This document shows, piece after piece, positions 44,560-55,689 of a stretch of 64,000 nucleotides of DNA; within the stretch, counting starts at the first letter, position 1, and each line of letters opens with the position of its first letter. The DNA is from Glebionis coronaria (lineage: Eukaryota > Streptophyta > Magnoliopsida > Asterales > Asteraceae): the NCBI GenBank assembly GCA_025667525.1, contig CM046878.1, positions 576,952,868-577,016,867 on the forward strand, read 5' to 3'. The notes under the pieces are model-generated. The model had not been told where the DNA came from. It ran no database searches and saw only the letters and a list, made by a program, of their open reading frames with translations. A program made the translations under genes and the position numbers.

Positions 44560-45973
44560 CTAGTTCATGGGAAACGTGGTGAGGGATGGAATCATCTCCT
44601 GAGAGATGTCCTCACCAAAGTACAACTTCACTCGTTGGCCATTCACCTTAAAATTAGGTCCATTAGGTTGAGCGAGCTCGAGAGTACCATATGGAAAAAT
44701 TTGGGCAATGGTGAATGGGCCGGACCAACGAGATTTCAGCTTGCCCGAAAAGATTTTCAACCGAGAGTTAAAGAGTAAAACTTTATCTCCAACTTGGAAC
44801 TCTCGGTTTTTAATCTTGGAGTCGTGAATGAGCTTAGTCTTCTCCTTATAGATCAAAGAATTTTCATAAGCCTCATTACGAAGTTCATTCAGCTCATTGA
44901 GTTGGATCTTGCGTAGGTCACCGGCTTTGTTGATATCAAAATTAGCCCACTTCAAGGCCCAGTAAGCCTTGTGCTCCAACTCAATGGGGAGGTGGCACGC
45001 TTTCCCGTACACGAGACGATATGGTGTACAACCAATCGGAGTCTTGTATGCGGTACGGAAAGCCCACAAAGCATCATCAAGTTTATCAGCCCATGAGGCA
45101 CGATGCTCTCCCACGGTTCTTTCCAGAATTCGCTTTAATCCTCGGCTGGATATTTCAGCCTGGCCATTAGTTTGTGGGTGGTAGGCTGTGGAAAAACGAT
45201 GATTTACACCGTACTTAGCCATAACTCTAGCAAATTGGTCATTGCAAAAATGAGTCCCACGATCACTTATAATGGCACGAGGCACACCGAATCTAGCGAA
45301 AAGAGCTTTCAAAAAGTTACAAACCACCCTTGCGTCATTAGTAGGTAAAGCTTTGGCTTCAACCCACTTTGAAACGTAGTCAACAGCAACAAGGATGTAT
45401 TTGTTTCCTTTAGAGGAAGGGAATGGCCCCATAAAGTCGATACCCCAAACATCAAAGATTTCACATTCTTGTATGAAATTCTGAGGCATCTCGTCTTTAT
45501 GTGTGATCTTCCCTTGTTTTTGGCAAGCATCACAACATTTAACCATATTGTGAGCGTCACGATATATGGTGGGCCAATAAAATCCCGAATCAAACACTTT
45601 TTTGGCGGTGTAGTTGGGACCAAAGTGACCACTGGTGGGTCCTTTGTGGCAAGCATCAATGATTTCCAAAGCTGCCGGTCCATCAACACATCGGCGAATA
45701 ATCAAGTCGGCACATTGTTTGAATAGGTAAGGGTCGTCCCAGAAATAATGTTCAACATCTTTGAAGAACTTTTTCTTTTGTTGGGATGTTAACCCTTCCT
45801 TGAGAATTCCACCCGCCAAGTAGTTTGCAATGTCCGCAAACCACGAGGTTTCATCAGAATTCGAATTAATAGACATTAAGGTTTCCAAGGGAAAAGAATC
45901 ATTGATTTCTTTGTTCGGATGATCCCCTTGGTAAGGATCCTCAAGTCTACTGAGATGATCCGCGGCTAGGTTT
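44560..45973 (-). pseudogene. Athila integrase
   Basis: 442 open codons from 45888. Zinc-binding region with H-x3-H-type spacing ([18 protein letters not shown]) and CCDACQK; core Asp in [12 protein letters not shown], Asp in IISDRGTHF and Glu in [10 protein letters not shown], so all three catalytic residues are present. C-terminal part [15 protein letters not shown] and SRWSGPFTI is the usual DNA-binding end. It is one frame away from RNase H because of an extra A in an A-run at about 45985. 45889-45973 continues the linker in this frame. Confidence 0.92.
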
Positions 45974-48598
45974 TCAGCTCCTTTTTTTATCGCGAATTTC
46001 GATTTTAAATTCTTGGAGAAGCAAAACCCAGCGAAGAAGTCTTGGTTTGGAATCTTGCTTTGTCAACAAGTACTTCAACGCGGAATGATCGGTGTAAACG
46101 ATTGTGGTGGAAAGGACAAGATAGGGGCGGAACTTTTCAAAGGCATAGACAACAGCTAAAAGCTCTTTTTCGGTTGTCGTGTAATGCAATTGAGCCCCCG
46201 TCATTGTCTCGCTAGCGTAATGGATTGGTTGGAAGTGTTTGTTCACTCTTTGTCCCAGAACCGCTCCAATAGCAAAATCACTAGCATCGCACATCAACTC
46301 AAAGGGAAGCTCCCAATTAGGGGTAACCAAGACGGGTGCCTTAGTTAGCTTATCCTTAAGCGAGTTGAAGGCTTTAAGACACTCGTTGGAAAAGATAAAA
46401 GGAGTATCTTTTTCCAAGAGGTGGGTCATCGGGCGAGCGATTTGAGAAAAATCTTTGATGAATCGACGATAGAAGCCCGCATGACCCAGAAAACTTCTCA
46501 CACCCTTCACGGTTGAAGGTGGAGGCAACTTAGCGATAACATCGACTTTAGCACGGTCTATTTCAAGACCGGCTTTGGAGATTTTGTGTCCAAGCACGAT
46601 GGCTTCTTTTACCATAAAATGGCATTTTTCCCAATTCAGAACAAGGCGAGTGTCTTCGCACCGCTTCAGCATTCGTTCCAAATTGGCAAGGCAAGAAGAG
46701 AAGGAATCCCCGAAGACCAAGAAATCATCCATGAAGACTTCCATGGTTTGTTCAACCATGTCATGGAAGATAGCTAACATGCACCTTTGGAAAGTCCCGG
46801 GGGCATTGCATAATCCAAAAGGCATTCTTTTGTAAGCAAATGTGCCATAGGGACAAGTGAATGTTGTCTTCTCTTGATCTTGGGGATCGATGGGTATTTG
46901 GAAATAACCCGAGAAACCATCAAGAAAGCAGTAATATTCATTACCCGCTAAACGTTCAAGCATTTGGTCCATAAAAGGTAGAGGGAAATGATCCTTTCTC
47001 GTGGCATCATTGAGTTTGCGGTAGTCTATACAAACTCTCCACCCAGTAACGAGACGAGTTGAAATCAACTCGTTGTGTTCATTGGGAACAACGGTTATTC
47101 CGCCCTTCTTGGGCACACAATGGACTGGACTAACCCATGGTGAATCCGAAATAGGGTAAATCATACCCGCATCAAGAAGTTTGATAACCTCTGTTTTGAT
47201 GACTTCATGGATTTTTGGATTCACCCTTCGTTGGCTTTGAATTGTGGGCTTAAAGTCGTCCTCCATGAGAATTTTGTGTGTGCAGAAGTGAGGATCAATT
47301 CCACGAATGTCAGAAATTTTCCAAGCAATAGCCTGCTTATGATCTTTAAGCATGGCGATGAGGCGAGATTTCTCTTCTTCTTTCAAGTCCTTAGCAATGA
47401 TGACGGGCGACTTCTTCTCTTCTTCAAGGAACACGTACTCGAGATGAGGCGGCAACTCCTTAAGTTTTAAATCCGGAGGATTTTCGATGGGAGGCGTTTT
47501 CAAAGTCGGAGTATCGATAGCAATAACCGTGGGAGATGGTGGAGAAAGATTGTCTTCGTTGAGAAGGTTTTCAAAGAAATGCATGTCTTCATCCCCATTG
47601 GTGGGAGAATCGTCACTTGCTAGGTTCACATCTCCCATGGTGGCTTCAAGATCTTTCCAAAACAAATCACTTTCTCCAAATAGAGACAGTGATGAATCAA
47701 TAGAGGAGACGGTTTCAACATTGGGAAGAGAGGTAGGAATATTTTTACAAGCATCATTAAAGTGTTCTTCACAAGCCTCATCCAGAACGTAAATACAATT
47801 AACACTCTCGTATAAATAAGGTTGTTTAGACAACTTTCCCATGTTGAAGACGATTTTATCGTCACCCACTTTCATGATAAGCTCACCGGCTTCAACATCA
47901 GTGAGAGTGCGACCGGTCCTCAGGAATGGACGACCCACGATCAAAGGCACACGAGGGTCCATCTCGTAGTCGACGACGACGAAATCGGCTGGAAAAGTGA
48001 ATTTGTCGAATCCTACAAAGACGTCTTCGGCTATCCCCACTGGATAAGCAACCGTACGGTTAGCTAATTCCAAAGTCATTTTGGTGGGGACTAGCTCAGG
48101 GAGAGATAATTGCTTCCAAACACTTAGAGACATTAGATTAATACTGGCACCTAGATCGGCTAGGGCCATGCAATTCTCTACTCCCGGGAAATGGCAAGGG
48201 ATTAAGAAACGACCTGGATCACCAAGCTTGGTTGGCAATTTCCTTAAGAGCACTACAGAGCAATTCTCATTAAGTTGGGTGTTGGCAATATCGAGAAGCT
48301 TTTCCTTGTCACTCAGAAGATCTTTAAACATTTTTGCGTACTTAGGCATGTGAGCAAGAGCCTCAGCGAAGGAGATATTGAAATTCAATTGTTTGAACAT
48401 TTTAAGAAAGTTCGAAACCTGAATATCATCCTTGCTTTTGAGCTTCTCTTTCCTCAACCTAGATGGATAAGGTATATTGGAAGAAGAAGAAAGCTTTGGG
48501 ATCGAAGGATCACCCACATCCTTGGGTGGAGGGGGTAGAAGTAAGAGGTGGAGAAATTGGGGATGGAGAAGGATGAGGAATAGGAGCAGGTGACTCAT
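45974..48598 (-). pseudogene. Athila protease, reverse transcriptase and RNase H
   Basis: 874 codons. The first residues are probably an out-of-frame leader; true polyprotein sequence starts about residue 25. The protease has ALADLGASINLMS and the flap VPLIVGRPFLRT. RT: WVSPVHCVPKKGG, GWRVCIDYRKLN, KRMPFGLCNAP and catalytic VFMDDFLVFG. RNase H: MCDASDFAIGAVLGQ, YTTTEKELLAVVYAFEKFR and VYTDHSALKYL. It ends RDKKRS after a one-base slip. All active-site motifs are intact. Confidence 0.92.
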
Positions 48599-50246
48599 TC
48601 TCCTTAGTCACAATCACCGGTGGAGGTATAGGAAGCTCGGGTTCCTTGGTACCTTTGCCACTGCGAGTAGTGATTTCTTTCATCTCCCCTCTTGGATTCG
48701 CAACGGTGTTACTCGGAAGAGTTCCCGAAGAAGAGGGTTGATTACCTTGGAAAAAACTAGCCATCATGTTCTTTAAGTCATTCATTTGACTATCCAACGT
48801 GTTTCTCATATCAACTCTCAGATCGTTCCCTTGTTTGACCAGGTCTGCTTTCAGGTTGAGCACTTCCCGCTGAAGATTTCCCACTATCACATCGTTAGTC
48901 CTCATGTAGGTTTCCATTTCTTGGTGTAAAGCGGTGGGTTGGTTGGGAGGAGCATTGTATGCGGGTGGTTGATAATCAGGTTGCTGGTAAACTTGGTTGT
49001 TTCGTTGAGGTGGAGGTGGTTGTTTGTGAAGTGGGATGTATGGTGTACGAGGTTGTTGTTGTTGTTGAGGAGGGAGATTGAGGTTTTGTTGTTGGTTTGG
49101 GTTGTTTGGAGGAAAACCGGGTGGTGAGAGGTAGTTGTTGGAGCGGTAGCTAAGCAAATTACGGTCACCTTGAGGTCTAGCTTGATAAGCATGTTGAGGA
49201 TAGGTGCCATAAGCTGCATTCACATTTTCAGAAGGGTAGTCTTGGGTGGCAGTACAAGTGGTGTAAGAGTGAGGACCCCCTCATATCTCGCATGGTTGGC
49301 TAACAGCATTGACTTGAGCGTCTTTAGCGTTTCTAGCGTTGATGTTGTTGGTGTTGCTGGCGGTTTGGGTAGCGAGCGATTCAAGAAGCGTAGTGATTTT
49401 GTCAAGTCGCTTATCGCTGTCACTAGTACTAGCAACATTGGTCCGAACACTCTTGGTTTGTACACGAGACTTATTCTCAATGATATCCCAAGCAGCATTG
49501 GAAGTCTTAGCCAAAAGATTACCCCCCGAGGCATTGTTTAGTGAATCTTGGTCATTCATGCTTAAACCATTATAAAAGGTGTTAATTTGGTGCACTTTGG
49601 TAAAACCATGTTGTGGGCATTTTCTTAAAAGATCTTTGAAACGGTCCCAAGATTCACTAAACGACTCATCGTACTTTTGTTCAAAGTTGATAATTTCATT
49701 CCGCAAAGCGGTAGTACGAGAGGGTGGGAAAAAGTAATTGATAAACTTGGTCTCCAAATCCGTCCACGAAAGAATACTCTGTGGCGGTTCCTTAGCAAGC
49801 TAATGCCGGGCTTGTCCCTCTAAAGAAAAGGGAAAAAGTTGTAACCGGATTACCTCTTGTGGAACACCATTGAATTTGACCGTATTGGTGAGTTGTAGGA
49901 ATCTCTTGATGTGGTCATGTGGATCATCAATGGTACGCCCCAAGAATGGTTGAGCAGAGACCATCTGGATAAAGCCGGATTTGAGCTCAAAATTGTTGGC
50001 TGTAATCGCTGGTATAACAATTGGATCAGTGTTGCCATCTACATGAGCTTGCAGAAGTTCAATCATCGGGCGATTATCCGGTAGAGGCTCATTGTTGTTG
50101 TGGTTGTTATTATTGTTGTTGAAAGGTGGGTTGTTGTTGTTATTATTGTTGTTTTGAGGTGGGTTATTGTTGTTGTTTTGTACACCCGCCATGTCAAAGT
50201 CTTCGAGAGGCTCGGGCTCTTGATAAGACGTGGATCGAGTGCGCAT
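48510..50246 (-). pseudogene. Athila gag
   Basis: 50246-49800 (MRTRSTSYQEP) has a long Asn-rich stretch and the start of the Retrotrans_gag domain. It ends in TAG where Trp is expected, and the same frame continues 49757-49281 (DLETKFINYFFPPSRT, SWDRFKDLLRKCPQHGF, FYNGLS). A TGA near 49281 replaces a residue of a Cys-rich motif (C-E-x-C, H, C). The last part, 49223-48510, is Gln/Pro/Asn-rich and ends by overlapping the protease frame. Confidence 0.85.
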
Positions 50247-50441
50247 ACGCCTGCAAAAGAACTAACAAGGCAAAAACAAAGCAAAAATATTTTTGGTTTT
50301 TATGTTTTTTTTTTTTTAGGATTTTTGAAAATTTTATATTTTTTAGGATTTTTTGAAAATTTATAAGAAAAAGTAACGTTCACGGGGAACGGATCCCAAA
50401 ATCCAAGTTCTCACAAAAAACTGTTGATCTTAACGAGAAGA

Positions 50442-50457
50442 GCCGGCAGCGGCGCCA
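50442..50457 (-). other. Primer binding site of Athila
   Basis: Minus strand TGGCGCCGCTGCCGGC, two bases inside the 5' LTR; close to the tRNA-Asp complement used by Athila/Tat elements. Confidence 0.8.
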
Positions 50458-50459
50458 TT

Positions 50460-52004
50460 TGATACTTGGTTTTTGCAATGGATTCTATATATTCTCTCGA
50501 TATCCTCTCGAATTGATCTTGGTTCTAAGTGGAATGATTGTTCTTGGTTACTAAAAAGGGGGTTTGGTTTTCTAATCTACTAAAAGGTTTAAATGCATTA
50601 ACATGAAAACTTAAATCAAAAGTAATAATTTAGTAAATATAAATAAAACTAGATTTAAAGTTAAAAGATAAAAATAAAATGAACAAACAGTAAGTAAGAA
50701 GAAACAGTAAGTAACACTTAAAATTGCTCAAAAGAAATTTGATTCGGAAGTCACCTTGATTCGGAAGTTCACTCGGAACTTGGTTCGGAACCTTCACTCG
50801 GAAGTTTATCCGGAACTTTCTTCGGAAGTTGATTCGGAAGTTGGTTCGGAAGTTCACTCGGAACTTTCGTTCGGAAGTTGACTCGGAAGATTGATCCGGA
50901 AGTTTATCCGGAAGTTTATCCGGAACTTCACTCGGAACTTTCGTTCGGAAGTTCACTCGGAACTTTCGTCCGGAAGTTCACTCGGAACTTTTAAAAAGAA
51001 AATTTATTCGGAACTTTTGAAACTCATTCGGAACTTTTTGTTCATCCGGAACTTTTGGTTCATCCGGAACTATTTGTTCATCCGGAACTTTTGGTTCATT
51101 CGGAAGTTTGTGTTCATCCGGAACCTGGGAATACTCAAGAACAGTAACAATACCGAAGAACAGGGGAAATCGATTTTAAGCCAAAAATCACCAAGTTTTT
51201 CACCAAATCTTAAATAAAGCTAAACACAAATGATATACTAACCAATAACAACAAATCCCATCAATAAAAACTTAAAACCCAATAACTTTTAAAGATCAAA
51301 TCAATCAAATAAGAACTCAAACTTTTAACCAAATAGATGAAGATGAACAAGATGAAATGGAAAGATTGATGTATTGAATGATTAAGGTATTAACAATCAC
51401 AAGACAAAGATTAAACTACAAGATTCTTGGAACAATAAAAATCAAGATCACCAAACACCCTAGTGGTGTTGGTGATGACTACGAACCGAAAGAGAGAAAA
51501 AGATGGAAAAACTGAAAACTAAAAACTGAATGAAAAGTGTGAAGGGTGGACTTTATATAGTCTTGTCTTTTGGTGGGTGAGTGGGCTTTCTCCCGTTCTT
51601 CTTGTCTTCTCGTCTTTTCAGAAAAGTTGACGTTTTCGATTCTGATTCAGGATTTGTCATCGATTAAATCCAACTCGCCTTTTAATTTCTTCGTTTAATA
51701 GACTTGAGTTTCTTCGACTTATGTAAATCTTCCATCTTTGGTCCTTTTCTTCGATAGATCGTCAAATAGGCCCAGTGACTTCAAATCTTTTGCATCTCTT
51801 GGACAATAGACTTCGTCTTGAGTCTTTTTCTTCCATAAAACCCGTGCAATCCCATGTTTTCTTCAATATTCATCCGATTGGCTCTGAAAACACAATAAAC
51901 ACAAAAACCACGCATAATTCCAAACAAATGATATTAAACACGCGTTTTGGTCTCGTTTTAGCCAGAATTAAGTGGTAAAAGGATGGGTGTTTATACACCT
52001 ATCA
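50460..52004 (-). repeat. 5' LTR of Athila
   Basis: 1545 bases with TATA box CTATATAAAG (minus, 51551-51560) and the CGGAAGTT minisatellite at 50740-51125. Confidence 0.93.
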
Positions 52005-52044
52005 GATCTGCTGGTGGTTGTGATGATAAGGAGTGTGTGTGGTT

Positions 52045-52125
52045 CTCTTTTTATGCTAAAAAAGTGAGGGAAATTGTTAACATTTTCCCTCCAATGTTTT
52101 CCCTCTAATGTTTTCCCTCCAATGA
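52045..52125. repeat. Direct duplicate of 40256-40335
   Basis: CTCTTTTTATGCTAAAAAAG followed by TGAGGGAAATTGTTAACATT and TTTTCCCTCCAATG units, matching 40256-40335 in the same orientation with CCCGC changed to CCCTC. The pair brackets the GRF gene. Confidence 0.65.
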
Positions 52126-54945
52126 ACATCTAATACGTTGAACCTCTAATGTTGAACCCTATCTAATACGTTGAACCTCTAATGATGAACCCTATCTAAT
52201 ACGTTGAACCTCTAATGATGAACCCTATCTAATACATTGAACCTCTAATGTTGAAACCTATCTAATACATTGAACCTCTAATGATGAACCATATCTAATA
52301 CATTGAACCTATAATGATGAAACCTTTATAATACATTGAACCTATAATGATGAACCCTATCTAATACATTGAACCTCTAATGATGAACCATATCTAAAAT
52401 ATTGAACTTCTAATGATGAACCCTATCTAATACATTGAACCTATAATGTTGAACCCTATCTAATACATTGAACCTATAATGATGAACCCTATCTAATTCA
52501 ATGAACCTCTAATGTTGAACCATATCTAATACAATGGACCTATAATGTTGAACCCTATCTAATATATTGAACCTCTAATGATGAACCCTATCTAATACAT
52601 TGAACCTCTAATGATGAACCCTATCTAATACATTGAACCTATAATGATGAACCCTATCTAATACATTGAACCTCTAATGATGAACCCTATCTAATACATT
52701 GAACCTATAATGATGAACCCTATCTAATACATTGAACCTCTAATGATGAACCCTATCTAATTCAATGAACCTCTAATGTTGAACCATATCTAATACAATG
52801 AACCTCTAATGTTGAACCATATCTAATATATTGAACCTCTAATGATGAACCCTATCTAATTCATTAAACCTATAATGATGAACCCTATCTAATACATTGA
52901 ACCTCTAATGATGAACCCTATCTATTCAATGAACCTCTAATGTTGAACCATATCTAATACAATGAACCTCTAATGATGAACCCTATCTAATTCAATGAAC
53001 CTCGAATGTTGAACCATATCTAATACATTGAACCTCTAATGTTGAACCTTATCTAATACAATGAACCTCTAATGATAAACCCTATCTAATTCAATGAACC
53101 TCTAATGTTGAACCATATCTAATACAATGAACCTCTAATGTTGAACCATATCTAATATATTGAACCTCTAATGATGAACCCTATCTAATACATTGAACCT
53201 ATAATGATGAACCCTATCTAATTCAATGAACCTCTAATGTTGAACCATATCTAATACAATGAACCTCTAATGATGAACCATATCTAATATATTGAACCTC
53301 TAATAATGAACCCTATCTAATACATTGAACCTTTAATGATGAACCATATCTAATATATTGAACCTTTAATGATGAACCCTATCTAATTCAATGAACCTCT
53401 AATGTTGAACCCTATCTAATACATTGAACCTATAATGATGAACCCTATCTAATTCAATGAACCTCTAATGTTGAACCATATCTAATACAATGAACCTCTA
53501 ATGTTGAACCATATCTAATATATTGAACCTCTAATGATGAACCCTATCTAATACATTAAACCTATAATGATGAACCCTATCTAATACATTAAACCTCTAA
53601 TGATGAACCCTATCTAATACATTGAACCTCTAATGTTGAAACCTATCTAATAATGATGAACCCTATCTAATACATTGAACCTCTAATGATGAACCATATC
53701 TAATATATTAAACCTCTAATGATGAAACCTATCTAATACATTGAACCTATAATGATGAACCCTATCTAATTTAATGAACCTCTAATGTTGAACCCTATCT
53801 AATTCAATGAACCTCTAATGTTGAACCATATCTAATACAATGAACCTCTAATGTTGAACCATATCTAATATATTGAACCTCTAATGATGAACCCTATCTA
53901 ATACATTGAACCTATAATGATGAACCCTATCTAATACATTGAACCTCTAATGATGAACCCTATCTAATTCAATGAACCTCTAATGTTGAACCATATCTAA
54001 TACAATGAACCTCTAATGTTGAACCATATCTAATATATTGAACCTCTAATGATGAACCCTATCTAATACATTGAACCTATAATGATGAACCCTATCTAAT
54101 ACATTAAACCTCTAATGATGAACCCTATCTAATTTAATGAACCTCTAATGTTGAACCATATCTAATACAATGAACCTCTAATGATGAACCCTATCTAATT
54201 CAATGAACCTCTAATGTTGAACCATATCTAATACAATGAACCTCTAATGTTGAACCATATCTAATACAATGAACCTCTAATGATGAACCCTATCTAATTC
54301 AATGAACCTCTAATGTTGAACCATATCTAATACAATGAACCTCTAATGTTGAACCATATCTAATATATTGAACCTATAATGATGAACCCTATCTAATACA
54401 TTGAACCTATAATGATGAACCCTATCTAATTCAATGAACCTCTAATGTTGAACCATATCTAATACAATGAACCTCTAATGATGAACCATATCTAATATAT
54501 TGAACCCTTAATAATGAACCCTATCTAATACATTGAACCTCTAATGATGAACCATATCTAATATATTGAACCTCTAATGATGAACCCTATCTAATACATT
54601 AAACCTATAATGTTGAACCCTATCTAATACATTGAACCTATAATGATGAACCCTATCTAATTCAATGAACCTCTAATGTTGAACCATATCTAATACAATG
54701 AACCTCTAATGTTGAACCATATCTAATATATTGAACCTCTAATGATGAACCCTATCTAATACATTAAACCTATAATGATGAACCCTATCTAATACATTAA
54801 ACCTCTAATGATGAACCCTATCTAATACATTGAACCTCTAATGTTGAAACCTATCTAATATATTGAACCTATCTAATACATTGAACCTATAATGATGAAC
54901 CCTATCTAATACATTGAACCTATAATGTTGAACCCTATTAATCAT
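52118..54945. repeat. 33-bp minisatellite of about 85 units
   Basis: Units contain GAACC(C/A)TATCTAATAC, then (A/T)TTGAACC or AATGAACC and T(C/A)TAATG(A/T)T. Two main forms, GATGAACCCTATC and GTTGAACCATATC, alternate in recurring blocks with TATATTGAACC and TTCAATGAACC variants, so there is higher-order order. Stops in frames exclude a coding role. It lies between the GRF and TNPD genes. Confidence 0.95.
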
Positions 54946-55395
54946 TTAAAAGTAAATTACATAAATGGTATATAAAAAAATATAGTTATATAAAACCTAT
55001 TATTATTAATTATCTGAAAGTAAAATATACAATTATATAAAAATAAAATATATAATTATATAAAACTTATTATTATTAATAATTTAAAATTAAATTACAT
55101 AAATGTTATATAAAAAAATATACAACTATATAAAACTTATTATTATTAATTATATAAAACTAAAATATATAATTATATAAAACGTATTATTATCAATCAT
55201 TTAAAACTAATTAACATAAATATCTTATATAAAAAATATACAATTATATAAAACTTATTATTTTTAATTATATAAAAGTAAAATATACAATTATATAAAA
55301 CTTATTATTTTTAATTATATGAAAGTATAATATACAATTATATAAAATTATTATCATTAATCATTTAAAAGTAAATATCATAAATTGTTAAAAAA
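54946..55395. repeat. AT-rich quasi-tandem block
   Basis: About six imperfect units around TATAAAACTTATTATTATTA and AAAATATACAATTATA, roughly 60-70 bases each. No coding potential. Confidence 0.7.
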
Positions 55396-55399
55396 GTTT

Positions 55400-55629
55400 C
55401 CCCAGCGACATGTCGCTGGGTAAAGTTGGTTCATTAATTTTAGAAATCCCTCCAAAAATTTTCATTAACGCACTTTTTTCACAAACCGACAAAATACAGG
55501 TTTCCCCAGCGACATGTCGCTGGGGATAGTTTCGTTAAAATCGACAGGTTATTAAACAGCTGGCGCAAACGACAAATTCATTAGCGACATGTCGCTGGGG
55601 AAGCTTTCCCCAGCGACATGTCGCTGGGG
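55400..55629. repeat. Internal palindrome cluster upstream of TNPD
   Basis: Four copies of the CACTA palindrome: 55400-55421 (last base changed), 55504-55525, about 55583-55600 (left half decayed) and 55608-55629. They lie 60-300 bases before the transposase frame. Confidence 0.9.
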
Positions 55630-55689
55630 AAAGTTTTGACAACTTCTTATCCTCAAACACTTTACAGAAACTTCACTCATCCATCTCTT

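Larger units (their letters stand above)
41046..52004 (-). mobile_element. Athila-type Ty3/gypsy retrotransposon, nested in CACTA
   Basis: 10.96 kb on the minus strand. LTRs 41046-42618 and 50460-52004 begin TGATA and end TATCA; target duplication GATCT at 41041-41045 and 52005-52009. The primer site is tRNA-Asp-like, and RT reads VFMDDFLVFG, both typical of Athila. Gag-pol order is gag, protease, RT, RNase H, integrase, with a 1.9-kb 3' noncoding part where some relatives carry an env-like gene; none is present. Inactivated by three stops or frame changes. Confidence 0.94.

Noticed and set aside
50630..50956. 108-codon frame with repeated Phe-Arg and Pro-Asp units
   Set aside because: Translation of the LTR minisatellite.
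52118..54945. CRISPR-like array appearance
   Set aside because: Units are contiguous with no unique spacers, and the context is a plant transposon; it is a minisatellite.
52118..54945. Centromeric satellite
   Set aside because: The unit is 33 bp and confined to one transposon; plant centromere units are usually far longer and arrays far larger.
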